64,000 nucleotides of DNA from Trypanosoma brucei gambiense DAL972 (lineage: Eukaryota; Euglenozoa; Kinetoplastea; Trypanosomatida; Trypanosomatidae). The DNA is taken from NCBI RefSeq assembly GCF_000210295.1, contig NC_026737.1:496001-560000 (forward strand). The letters run 5' to 3'. Under the pieces are notes generated by a model, which did no database searches, was not told the DNA's origin, and saw nothing but the letters and a program-made list of their open reading frames with translations. How positions within the stretch are numbered: position 1 is the first letter of the stretch; each line of letters starts with the position of its first letter. The translations under genes and the position numbers were made by a program. Of the stretch, positions 10,026 to 20,803 are shown in pieces.

Positions 10026-13000
10026 AAGTTCCACGTGCCTTGTTACGGGTGGTCGCCTGCGTGGTCGGCTGTGGCTCGATTTTCACTCCTTTTTGGCGAG
10101 GAAAGTCGGGGCGTATATTGTCTGAGTACCGGGTGGGGCACGTGCCTTTTCTCTAACTGCGGCACGCCAGCGGTTCGCGCGTCCCGGGCTCCACATTCGT
10201 AGCTGTGAATTTGGGCTCAAAGGTCACGCTGCTATTCTCCCATGCTGGGTGGTTTAGTTACTGTTGCAGCAATTTGCTTGTTTAGGACAGACACAGGCGC
10301 CCATTTACGGTAGTTGTTGCCCTCGCCTCGCTTTCGTTTGTGGGGTACCGCCAGTGAGCAGCGATGGAGGTCCTGCGCAGTAGCAGGCGGGGGTGTGCTC
10401 TTGGCATTTGGTGTGATATGCGCGGGTGATTGCTGGGAGCGGTTTTCGTGACGTTTCCGAATGAAGCTATTTATCTCTATCCGTTGAAGATTATTTCCAT
10501 TTTGCAACGACTAATAAAGTTGTTATCAAAATAGCCCAGGTAGGAGTGCTTTCAACCCTTTTAGGTGGCGGTGCGCGGTGCTTTGGATGGCAAGACCAAT
10601 GGAATTGTTGCCGCTAAGTTGCCAGGGCTCTGACGTACTTCATTGAGCGTCGCGCTTCCATATTTTTTTGTTTCTTGCAGGGACCGGTGCCAAAGCATTG
10701 AAGCATTTGCCGCATAGTCCTGGATCGGTGCTGCATGCACCCGGGGGTTGCACCCTGTAGTTAGCGCGTGTTCCGAGAGGAGGTGGTCAGTGGTTTCCTT
10801 TTCCGTCTTGTGAGGGGAATTGAAGTCCCCATTTTCCATGTGCAGTGTGGGTTAATGATGCAGTTGAATCTTGCCCACGGATTCTCCGACGAATTTGTGG
10901 AGCACATTTCTTCAGTGGTTGTTCGTTGAAATAAAGGGGGTGTGGACATACGGTTTTGCTATTGGTGTTTCGGAAGACTGCTTCTCCATACTAGAAGTGG
11001 GCTGTTACAGAGTCGTTCCAGTTCTCTGCAAAACACGGGAATCGGTCAACATTCTGTTTCCGAACTGTGCTTACAACACTTGCGTGTTCGGACTGGTCAC
11101 TGGTTGTTTAGTTGCAGCGTTTACGAATGGGGTCGCGAGAAGTTGTGTCCCCGATCGTACTGCCGTGACGTGTAACGGGGCTGTGCTTCGATGCCCACCG
11201 CGGGAACCCTTCTGCATGGCGCAGGTAATACCCTTTTGCTTTTACTGGCGTCACGTTGTCGGCTGATTGAGCACCTTTAACAGATGTCCGCCCATTCGAA
11301 TTAAAAGGTTTTGGACACCCCCTAGCCGATCAGTTTATGCAAACGAGCACAGGGGCGCAATGTGACTTTTCGGTTTGTGGAACCTTGGCTCACCCGGGGG
11401 ATATGGGCGACCAAGGCTATCAACGTATTCCACCGTTAAAGGGACAACAAAATTGCCTTTAATATATATTTTTTCACGTCCCTAGATAAATGAATGTGTC
11501 GACAACTACCATTTACCTAGTGTAGAATACCCGTCTCTTTGGTTGCGTGGGCTGTGAGGAGGGGGAGCTGTGCGTGGGAGGTGAAGCGACGGGCGCGCGC
11601 GCTAATAAACGTATTTCTGCCGGAATGAAGAGGATATTCACGCTGTCATCTAGCTCGGAGAGGGGGTTAAACAAGAGCAAATGAAGCTTAATTAAATCAC
11701 CAGAGATGTGGAAGTTACAATCAATTATTCTGCTGAACCGCATCCAGTTGAAGTAACCTGCGAAGAGTTCTGGAGTTAGCCGGGAGTCGGCTGTCTTTGG
11801 GATGGGGACGGAACACCGAGGGCTTTACAGTATGCTATCTGGGTGATATGACCTAATTACTTCTGTACGTCGAGATGGTTTGGGGATGCCTGATATGTTA
11901 ACATGCCAATGTGATGGCTCCCTCGCTCCGTTCTGCAGGGGAGATGTGGGTGAGTTTTGTTCCGGTGGAACAACTTGTATCTTTTTTTTTTTTGCATTGT
12001 AAGGGAATGCCAGAAGCTACTTCCTCTGTGCATGGAATAGGATACCCCCGATTATGGACTGTGATGGGTATACTGTTGAGAACTGCAAGGGTGACCCAGA
12101 AATAGCGAGGGGATGTTACAAATGTCTCCCCGTCCCCATCCCGGAACGGTGAATTTTGGACTCTGACTGCAAAATCCTCCAGGGGGCGTGTTCGGGCCGG
12201 GGTTTGTTAGCGCCCACTGACATGTGTCAGATGAGATAGTTCGCCTGTTTCGTATTTTGCCATACGGCTGGACCTCTCTGACTGTGATACCGATATGATG
12301 GAGCTATTTCCATGTAGACACAACTGATCTGTGTTTCATCCGAACGTCTCGCTGAGTCAGGGGAGAGTTCAAGCGGATGACCGTAATTCATTTATTTCTT
12401 TATGTGAAAATGTACTTCGTGGCATTGTGCTTTCCAATGCAGTTGGATGTCGTTATCACACAGGATTTTTGTTGCTGCGGAATTACACCTATTGGAGCTG
12501 TATTTCTTGTGCGACTTGATACGATCGATTTTGCGGTGACGCTACCCTTCCTCTCTGAGTATGGCGCCGCCTACGTAGATATTGTCGGCAGAACGGGGGA
12601 TTGTCGGAGGGAAAATGGTGTGGTCGGGGCATCTGCTGCGGAATACTTGAACGGGGCGCACCATGTTGATTCCGTTGTTTATGTTGGCAATGTCAGAACC
12701 CTGTGGATGCGATACAGATCCGCCACGCAGACTCTTGAACTTAGTTGCTTACTGTCTAGCCCCACCAAAATTGCGAGTTATCTGCTAGGTAAAGCCTGGA
12801 ATTGTACTGCTAGCCAGAAAGAAAAAGGACGGTATTAAGCACCAAGTTGACCGTGCAAGTTATGAATCCGACCTATGCATAAAAGAATTATTAGGTACAA
12901 AAAATAATTCGAACTTTATACTTTTTGGCACTGCCATTTCGTGGTTTGCTTACAAATTGTGTAAATGGATAATATGGGAGTTGACACGGACCCACCGCTG

Positions 13001-14526
13001 GTGGACGCGGTGATGTTGTTCCTCCGATCCTACATGTACTTGGAGAAGATACGTTGTTATTTCACGATTCGCCAAAGCCACTTTTTTTTCCTCCTTCATT
13101 GGTGTACCGGGTTTGTGTGAATGGCTACGGTGAGAAGGTGTGTGATGCTAAAGGGTGATCGCCTGAGGTGCAGTTGTGCGTGACGAGTCTCCCTGTTGGT
13201 ATTTGTGAGGTTGAGCGTACGTGACGTTGCCTTTTCGCTTTGAGAAGTTTTCTGTTTGTTTTTCTGTATCCTTTAGCATTATTAGTTTTTATCTACCGTC
13301 TAATTCTGGCATGCTATAAAGATATTTAAGACATCATGGGGAAGGGAGCTTCGCTCTTATTCTTATTTGCTAACCGAAGGACATCGGGTTTGTGAATCCC
13401 GACCGATGAATATCTTTTTAATTTTACCCTATCGCGTTTGATACCTGATGTTTGGTTGAGGTGCCGCTTTCTGGGGGTGGGTGGGTGGGAGGGATTTGTA
13501 CATGATTTGAGGGTCGTTCTCGTACTGAGTGTAAAGTTCTGTGCGGGGTGAAAGATTGTGTGCACGGCGAGAGATGCAGTTGTCTGGGGCAACGATAATA
13601 TTTACGAACACTACGCTATTTTATTAAACTATGACGTTGTAGATCGCGAATATGTTGACGAACATTTATGTGTCTGGGAGTTGATTGTAGAAGCACATGT
13701 AACTTTGACAAATAATTGCATCGGTGACTTGATAGTTTGTTTTGAAATTATTGGCGTGAGGCGGCGTGTACAGATCTGAATTGTTTTCATTACGTAGTAT
13801 CATCACAACTGCGGGTACGGTTTAAGTGTTAGTTCGGAGCCACCATTGGCATTAGCTAGCTTTTCCGTGGCCTCCCCCGAGCCCGCTGTTCAACCTGAGG
13901 ACGCGCAACATGTGGGCGTTGAACCTTGCGGCGATGCAGCGTAACAGAATCAAGCCGTGTGCGAATGACGATCATCAGGGTGGTCGGGAAAGGGGTGGTG
14001 AAGAGAGATCGCTTCAATGCTTCGTTGTGAGGAAAACAATAATGCTTTGTGGAGGTCAATGTTTGAAGTCTTTATTCACGCTACGGTCAACTGTCCTTTA
14101 GCGGCTGCTGGGATATACATTGTTTACTTGGGGAGAGATCATTCTTAAAAATGGGCCATCGCATTTGCTGCCGTGGCCGGCGCCACGTTTTTTTCCACTG
14201 TCGATCATGCCGATGCCGGTTCATTGGAGTCTTGTCATGTCTGTTCCAAATGACAAGGAACAACTGTTTTCATGCGATATTTGCCGCTGCGATTTTTCAT
14301 GCTCCTGAAGGACGGTTGATATGTATGTAGGGTATCCGCAGATTATGCGGCTCACGCGTAAATGTTTGACTGCAACTCATGTGTTATTACTCTCATTAAC
14401 TTGGATTTTTGTCGACATCACCAAAAGCGTTCGTGCAGAGGTGCGTCTACGAAGTCCAACTGTTTACTGCGTTGTGAAATACCCGGGAGAAGACTTCGTT
14501 TTCACTTTGACGCGTTTTTTTTTTTT

Positions 14527-14537
14527 GGGGGGGGGGG
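14527..14537 (+). promoter_or_regulatory. T-run/G11 tract upstream of the PP2C gene
   Basis: A run of about a dozen T residues is followed directly by eleven G residues, about 1.05 kb before the first rightward gene. It belongs to the same class as the tracts at 9686 and 10014. A further G13 run lies at 16667-16679, downstream of the PP2C gene. Confidence 0.3.
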
Positions 14538-15583
14538 AGATGTGTATAAATTGGTAGCTTCTGTTGCCCAACGAGGCCAACTTCGTTGTCCCGTGCGAAA
14601 TGTGTCATCCTGAATAAGGTGGCATTCTTGAACTGGGGGTGTCTTGTTCCACCTTCATTGTGACCATGTTCCCCCGTTAAATGATTTTTTTTTTTTTGAA
14701 ACCAAGCCATCGTCGACTGGGAAGGGTTGGAGGTCGGTATCGCGATAGGTTTGCTAGTGCCTGCGAGTTGTACGTTAGGTCTACCTGGGAGCGTACCTCT
14801 CAATAGATGATGTGGAATGGACATCTGAGGCGCCGGTATCGAGGGATTCTTCCAGTGGTATCAGCGCCCCTGAGTCATCATTATTGATGCCCCACCTATT
14901 TGTTGTTGAGTTTACTTTTCCTTTCCCCTTTTAAACTGTTTAATTAATTGTCAAGAAGTATTTTGGAGAGGAGTGTAAGTCCAGTGGTAAGGAAGTGAGA
15001 TGCAATGGTTCCTTCCCGCGAGCTGTCCATACCTCTCTATACTCGTGGAAGAAACAATCGGGCGGAGTAATTAACGCTTATTTTTTGCTTGTGCCATATT
15101 TTTTTTTTTTTTTGATTCTGCACTTTCCCTCTCCTAATCTAGGCCAGTGTTTACGTTGTTACCCGGACAGTTCAAAATTTTGCTATGTACTTCCTCCTTA
15201 GCCCTCGTGTTTCCCTTGTACCTATAACGGAACTGCTGTGGTGCCTATAGCTTTTCCTTTTTTCATATATACTTTTTAAGTTCGCCAACGTGTGCTCCAA
15301 AGCACTTGTGGATCGACCCACAAGCGGTAGTAGCTGCCACGAACTCAGTAATTAAAGAAGAGGAGAGGTGATAACTGACCTTTAGTTCAAGTACGGGTAA
15401 GGTTTCGCTTCAGGAAAAAGCGGCCGGAGAGGGGAGATATAGCAGAGTGAAGCTTGGGGTGTCGCAACCCTAGGAAAAGATTGTGTTTGGCTTCGTTTGG
15501 AGGCTAGTCGTTTGTACCTGAGATCGATCGTGCGCTGCGGTAGGACCCTTTTTGTAGTGTTGTACGGTAGCTTGGGTTGAAAA

Positions 15584-16528
15584 ATGCATCAACACGGCAA
15601 GACATCGGGAACAGATGGTAGCGGGGCAACAGTTTCCCAGTCTTCCTCGGGTTTCATGGAGACTCCGTGGCGCATCTTTGAGTACGGTGTGGCATCGGAG
15701 CAGGGCTCCCGGAAGACGATGGAAGATCAACACGCCATGGTGGCAGAATCGTTTCCATTCTTTGCCGTTTACGATGGGCACGGCGGCACGCAATGCGCTG
15801 AATTTCTTCGGGACAATCTCCACACGTTCATTTTTGGCCAGCCGGAGATCGAGACCGACCCCGAGCGTGCAACACGTGCCGGGATAGCGGAGGCCGAAAA
15901 TGCCTTCCTGACAAAGTGTGCTGACGAGAAAATTGAGTCGGGCAGTACTTGTGCTGTGGCCTTGGTAGTAGATGACACTCTGATCGCGGGGAATGTCGGC
16001 GACTCGGAGATAGTGCTGTGTCGTGCTGGCGCACCCATTGTTCTGTCAACAAAACATAGCATTCAGGACAACGTGTCTGAGGGGGAGCGCGTGAAAGCCT
16101 GCGGTGGTAGGATAATAAGCAACCGTGTGGGGCACCCCAAATTTAACCCTCAGTTACTGAGCCTCGCCATCACACGTGCTATAGGTGATGCTGGTTTTAA
16201 GCTACGCGAATTCACTGATGGCAAACCGTCCGGTGTTATTGCCGACGCGGAGACACGATCCACAAGATTGACGGATGACGACAAGTTTCTGATCATTGGT
16301 TGCGACGGATTGTGGGATGTTATGTCGTACGAAGCGGCAGTGCAGCTCTGCTCTCGCCTCGCCTCTGAGGGCGAAACCCCGAAGGCCATTGCTGGTAGTC
16401 TGTGTCAGGAGGCTTTAAGGCAAGGGAGTACAGATAATGTCACATGCATCTACATTAATATAAGAGCAAAGAGCTCAGCCCCGGGCTGTGGACAGCTCGG
16501 CAGTGGCGACCCTCTACACAATATGTAG
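15584..16528 (+). CDS. PPM/PP2C-family serine/threonine protein phosphatase
   Basis: This 314-residue protein starts at an ATG and is the first gene of the rightward array. It has the full metal-dependent PP2C motif set: SRKTMEDQHA near residue 42 (conserved E/D), VYDGHGG with DGHGG at 64-68, GSTCAVALV near 120, GNVGDSEIVL near 136, AITRAIGD near 195-202, IIGCDGLWDV with the metal aspartate at 241, and GSTDNVT with DN at 284-285. All expected metal-binding aspartates are present, so an active Mn/Mg-dependent Ser/Thr phosphatase is likely. It has no signal peptide or membrane segment. Residues 1-30 are Ser/Gly-rich and variable. A possible splice acceptor AG lies at 15279-15280 after a T-rich tract, with another at 15141-15142. 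The substrate cannot be told from sequence. Confidence 0.93.
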   Translation: MHQHGKTSGTDGSGATVSQSSSGFMETPWRIFEYGVASEQGSRKTMEDQHAMVAESFPFFAVYDGHGGTQCAEFLRDNLHTFIFGQPEIETDPERATRAGIAEAENAFLTKCADEKIESGSTCAVALVVDDTLIAGNVGDSEIVLCRAGAPIVLSTKHSIQDNVSEGERVKACGGRIISNRVGHPKFNPQLLSLAITRAIGDAGFKLREFTDGKPSGVIADAETRSTRLTDDDKFLIIGCDGLWDVMSYEAAVQLCSRLASEGETPKAIAGSLCQEALRQGSTDNVTCIYINIRAKSSAPGCGQLGSGDPLHNM

Positions 16529-18675
16529 TGAGGAAATGTGCAGAGGGCACTGCATGCATTATATGTGTCTTTGTGCCCGTCGAGGACGTTCACATAACAG
16601 TGGCAATCTAATCGTTGTCGCATTTGAGTGATTTCTTCCAAAAAAGGGGCGTGTACATGTCGATACGGGGGGGGGGGGGTGGAGGCCGTAGGGCGTCAGG
16701 GCTTGTGGAGGTGCGCATGCCGTGTGTGGGTTGCTGTCGATTGGTGATGAGGAGGGTGAGACAGAAGTTAAGAGGACGGAGGTAATGTGCTTGTGGGGAG
16801 AAACAACGGAAGAAGAGGAGCTCTCACTCTTTTTTCTCTTCCCCATCGCGAGAAGGACCGTGCATGAGTTGTACGTGTCAACCGGGCGCTGGGCGGCGAG
16901 TTGTGTGCCGTGCAACCTATTCATGCTGTGAGAAACGATATCGACAGCAAAAAAAAAAAAGAAGCAACAGGACAATAAGACAGGAAGTAGCAAGTGCCAA
17001 CGATCACCGTGGACCACCTCTCCAAGATACTTTTTATCCCTCCCCCTCTCTGGCGGCGTGTGATGCAGTGGAACATGTACCAGTGTGTTTGGGAGTTTCA
17101 TACATTTTTTTACCCGTGGTGGCGGGAGTTTGTATTTACGTACCGTTTCGGTCATGACGGGACAGGAAAGGCGATGCTGAGGAGGGATCATCATGATTAA
17201 ATGCCCTCCTGCTGTGTGGACACGTCTTGGCACCCGGTGTCACTTGTTACAAGAATTTATTACTACTCGCACAAGCGGCGTTGATACGAGAGCCGTCAGT
17301 GGATGAAGAGTCAAGGGAGAGAGGGAACGGGGGAGTCACTGGACGGAACATAGAAAAAAAAAAGACAAGACAAAAGGGAGAGTGCTACCAGTAAGGGAGA
17401 AAGGAGGGTGCCGACAGGAAAAAGCAAAAGGGAGGATCAGAGAAAGCGGAAGCGCGCGATGCTAGGCAAAGCAAACAAGACGAAATTACCTGCGTGGGTT
17501 TGTTCTCGTCTCTAATACCTTGCTGTTTTACTTGTTTTTTTCAGCTTCCTTTCAGCGCGGTTCCCCATAGCTTTCTCTCCATTCGGACCGTTTCCTCACG
17601 CTCCTCCGCGATCCTTGCACGGAGCCACAAAGAAGTGAATCATAACAAAAGTGAACGGGCAAACGAGGAGAATATCGGAAGCGCAACTCCGAAGAAGAGA
17701 GAGCGAAAACAGCGAACGAACGCAGACACGTACATGAAAAGGGTGGAAGACTTAGTGCCCGTGCAAGGTTCGCAACTGGCTGTCCATGTATACGCATGCT
17801 TGCAGTTGCGTTTGAAAAGACAGTTAAGTGGGAGAGAAAGGGATAGCAGGGAGGGAATAGGCAAAAAGGAGGCGCACAGGGGAAAGGGATCATACAGCCG
17901 CAGAATATAGAGGAAAATCCAGGGACCCACACGCGGCCTCCGTGCGCTGAGGCAACAAAGGCAGGTTGCGCATGTTTGTGTGCTTGGTGAACTGTTGGCG
18001 CTTCAAGCGCATGAGCGTTCAGGAGGTAAAGGATGTACAAGTGGGGCTACGTGGTTGGTATATGTGGGGAGGGGGGCGACATGGAGGTGAAGGCTGCTGT
18101 TGAAGTGTATATGAGGCAAAGGTTGGGCGAAAACGTGTTTGTGTGCTTAGGGGAAGAAAAAATACTTCTGAGTAATGTAAGGATGTACGCGTATACACAT
18201 GCATATGTATATACATATACGTTCTATGTATCTCTGCATGTTTATGCGTTCCGTGAGTGAACAACGGGTCTCTGGCACCAAGGGATTGCATGCGAATTAG
18301 AAAGAAATAAAAGTGAAAAATGATAGAGTGTGAGTTGCAGGGGCATGTAAAAGAGCTGAGGGGAAGTGTGGAAGGTGAAGGGGTGTGAGTGCGTGTTCAA
18401 AATGGGAAGAAATTGAAAAAAAAAAAGTAACACAAGAGAGCAACGACAATGCGGTTAGGGAAGTGTTTTGCCAGTGATATTACGCTGTAGCTGTGGCCAT
18501 ATCAGTACTGCTTCGTTTTTTTTCTTTATTTTCGGCTTGCTTTTTTGTTTTGATTTAAACTTACCTGCTGTCTATTTATTATTTTCCTTTCGTGTCTGTG
18601 TGTGTGCTCTTGTGCGTTAGGGATGTTGGTTCAGTGTAAAGCGTTCTGTGGGCTGCGATTCCTTCTTGTGCTGCG

Positions 18676-18704
<29 letters not shown>
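18676..18704. repeat. (TA)n microsatellite
   Basis: About fourteen TA units lie in the intergenic region before the Seh1-like gene. Expect length polymorphism between strains. Confidence 0.95.
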
Positions 18705-18706
<2 letters not shown>

Positions 18707-19200
18707 ATTATTTGTATGTGTTCGTGTATGTGTTTTTGTGTCCTTTTCTCCCTTTCCACATCCTCTTCCGGCCCTTAGTGTGTTCCCTACGGTGGTGCAC
18801 TTGAACGGCATTGGAAATGAGCGTATACATTTTTTGAACTGTTGGAGACGTGTGAGCTGGCTGTTGTTCCTTGTAGGAGTGCTGTACCCGTTGATGTGTT
18901 CTTATGTTGCGAACTGCACTCTTCTTTTCTACCTTATTCTATGGTCGTTTGTATGTGTGTGTTAAATTTCTATAGTGATTGTAGGGCTCCCAGTATTCCC
19001 TCTCTTTCGATTTTACTGCCGTACATTCAATTAATACCTTTCTCACGCCGCTGGCTGTCGCCGACGCAGTTCTGGTTTTTACTTTTTTTCAAGCTTTGAT
19101 CGTGGTGGGTCGGCTTCATTTGTGCTGGTGGTCGTTGCTCGCCGCTGCTTGGGCCTTTTTTTCCTGGTAACTCGCAACATTGCGCGGGACACCTTGGCAA

Positions 19201-19226
19201 TATATATATATATATATATATATATA
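19201..19226. repeat. (TA)n microsatellite in predicted 5' UTR
   Basis: Thirteen TA units end 24 bases before the ATG of the Seh1-like gene. If AG at 19092-19093 is the splice acceptor, this repeat is in the mature 5' UTR. Confidence 0.9.
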
Positions 19227-19250
19227 GATTCGTCCTGTGAGGTCCTCATA

Positions 19251-20477
19251 ATGGAATCACCAACGTGCGGCGACGCAGTGGGGAGTGTGGATGCTGGTCG
19301 TGAAACGTCGTGCCCAGGTTCATCTTCCGGGGTGCCGTATCCTCTTTTTCATTTGATAGCGGGTGACACTGTTATCCTTGCCATGGAGCACAATAATCAC
19401 AGCAAGTTGCTCGCTTTATCGACATCAAGAAATGAAATTTTTGTGACAAATACGCAGAGCCTGCCGATGGAGGCGGTGCAGATGTCGGATGGGGAGAAAG
19501 AGAGGTGGGACCCCGCCGCTGCAACCACGTTAGTTGACCGGCTGCGCCACGCGTGTACGCAGCTTGTTTGGGCGCCTTGGCAATACGGCAACCGCCTTGC
19601 GTGTATATCCCGCGGGAAGCACATACGGATATACCGTTTATCACACAACCGCTGGGCGTTAGATGAGGCGGTACCCGTACAAGATTGCAACGCAGCCGCC
19701 TTTTCCCCCTACCTCACCATGGCGTGCGCCTGTGCAAAAGGGAAAGTACTGATATTCGCCCAGTCGAATTCCGATGGAAACAGTGCGTGGTCTTGCTGCA
19801 GCACATACTCCTTGGAATCCGAAAGTAGCAGCTCATTTAACCAGCCTATTGGTAGGAACCGTACCACCAAGGGTTGTACATGTGTAAGCTGGGACGAAAG
19901 TGGTAGTTTGCTGGCTGTGGGAGACGGTGCAGGGAGCTTTCGTGTCATGTACGTCACCGGTGAGAGTCGACGCGTTGTCGGCACTGCGTATGGTCCCAGG
20001 GTAACCACCGACCGCGCGGCTGTACGCCATCTGTCATGGGCTCCAGGTGCAGGCCGTAGCTTTCTTATACTCGCTGTCGTCACTTTGGAGAGCGTGACAC
20101 TTTTGTTTTTTAAGCGGCCTTCCGGGGGTGCTGTAGCTACAGGCGGAGCACACGCCCTCGTTCCTGATCGGCTACAATTGATGACTGAGACAAGTATGGA
20201 AAAGCAAGATGTAGTGGGACTTATTTGGAATTCGAATGGGACACGTTTTGTGACTAATCACACCGCCGGTACTTTGGGCGTGTGGACGATTGTGGTTTCG
20301 TTTGTGCGGCCAGTGCGACGAGCTGTGAGCGATATGGGAGATAGGGGAATGGGCTTGCCTCATGCCGGTGACCCGTGTGAAGACCAGTCTCCCGTTCTGG
20401 TGGCGCAAATGAGACAGATATCAGTGGTACATCTATTTCAGAATGGAGGATATTGGTGGCGGGGAGGGGGTTCGTAG
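19251..20477 (+). CDS. Seh1-like WD40 nucleoporin
   Basis: From the ATG at 19251 the product is 408 residues. A longer frame upstream opens only at a GTG and runs through the (TA) repeat, so I reject that start. The sequence follows the Seh1 blade order: QLVWAPWQYGNRLACISR with IRIYRL, an AAFSPYLTMACACAKGKV blade, CVSWDESGSLLAVGDG, then LSWAPGAGRSFLILAVVT, which closely resembles the Seh1 signature around APNLGRSF-ILAIAT. A last blade reads LIWNSNGTRFV...LGVWT. Seh1 belongs to the Y-shaped (Nup84/Nup107) nuclear-pore subcomplex and, in other eukaryotes, to the TORC1-regulating SEA/GATOR2 complex. Canonical WD dipeptides are mostly lost, so simple WD40 searches may miss it. The roughly 60 C-terminal residues after the last blade are not conserved. 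Confidence 0.7.
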   Translation: MESPTCGDAVGSVDAGRETSCPGSSSGVPYPLFHLIAGDTVILAMEHNNHSKLLALSTSRNEIFVTNTQSLPMEAVQMSDGEKERWDPAAATTLVDRLRHACTQLVWAPWQYGNRLACISRGKHIRIYRLSHNRWALDEAVPVQDCNAAAFSPYLTMACACAKGKVLIFAQSNSDGNSAWSCCSTYSLESESSSSFNQPIGRNRTTKGCTCVSWDESGSLLAVGDGAGSFRVMYVTGESRRVVGTAYGPRVTTDRAAVRHLSWAPGAGRSFLILAVVTLESVTLLFFKRPSGGAVATGGAHALVPDRLQLMTETSMEKQDVVGLIWNSNGTRFVTNHTAGTLGVWTIVVSFVRPVRRAVSDMGDRGMGLPHAGDPCEDQSPVLVAQMRQISVVHLFQNGGYWWRGGGS

Positions 20478-20803
20478 TTGCGTTTACGTGATACGCAGGA
20501 GACAATGCAAGTCCATGAGGTGCCGGCGAAGTTCCCAAGTGACAAGGCGCACACCTCAGGTGGATTGTGTGTGTGTGTGGTGGTAACCCATTTGCGTACT
20601 ACTATTATTTATATGTCTTTTGTTAGGTATGGTTGTTGATATGGCACACTTCACCCACTTTTTGACCCTCCTCGGTAGGTAGGACTTTGTGGCCCGGCTG
20701 GCGGAAGCTGCTACATCCGTATCGGACAGCAGCTAGAGATATCTAGGGTCGAGCAGCTGCACGTACGCATACATCTATTCCTTTCCCGCGGTAGAATCGC
20801 CAT
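20478..20803 (+). other. Intergenic region with splice signal
   Basis: This is UTR sequence between the Seh1-like and LRR genes, with a short GT-rich run near 20565-20585. A probable splice acceptor AG lies at 20625-20626 after a T-rich stretch. The Seh1-like frame stays open for some thirty codons past its TAG; see findings. Confidence 0.5.

Larger units (their letters stand above)
3963..15583. other. Divergent strand-switch region, candidate Pol II transcription start zone
   Basis: About 11.6 kb separates the leftward CC2D-like gene from the rightward PP2C gene, and no convincing gene lies in it. By eye the + strand is A/C-rich from the left edge to about 8.5 kb, apart from a G/T-rich island near 6.7-7.1 kb, and G/T-rich from about 8.8 kb onward. 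Each half is thus G/T-rich in its own transcription sense. In T. brucei, divergent strand-switch regions are established RNA polymerase II start zones marked by H2A.Z and H4K10ac, and GT-rich DNA can promote transcription there. The longest ATG-initiated frames (9195-9764 and 12377-12838) show no domain and I did not accept them. I saw no tRNA or rRNA and no AT-rich satellite array. Confidence 0.7.
16529..19250 (+). other. Long intergenic/UTR stretch (2.7 kb)
   Basis: No supported gene lies here. The stretch holds a G13 run (16667-16679), an A/G-rich block around 17290-17460, T-rich tracts, and two (TA) microsatellites. A frame at 17494-17910 opens with GTG and is low-complexity basic sequence. 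The likely spliced-leader acceptor for the next gene is AG at 19092-19093, after a T-rich tract. Confidence 0.55.

Noticed and set aside
9546..10034. 162-codon minus-strand frame with a Pro-rich start
   Set aside because: It begins with GTG inside the G12 tract and its Pro runs are just the poly-C complement.
12377..12838. 153-codon ATG-initiated frame in the strand-switch region
   Set aside because: It shows no recognisable motif and no convincing T-rich tract plus AG immediately upstream. Its composition equals the surrounding non-coding G/T-rich DNA.
14962..15050. tRNA-like stretch with GTCCAGTGGTAAGG
   Set aside because: It resembles a D-arm, but there is no matching T-loop GGTTCGANNCC at the right distance and no acceptor-stem pairing that I could find.
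4000..15500. Possible centromere
   Set aside because: T. brucei centromeres are described with long AT-rich tandem arrays near strand switches. No such array is visible; the region is of mixed complexity.
4000..15500. Possible ingi/RIME or DIRE retroelement remnants
   Set aside because: No reverse transcriptase or endonuclease motif is visible in the frames and I could not align to element consensus by eye. A search is needed to exclude short remnants.
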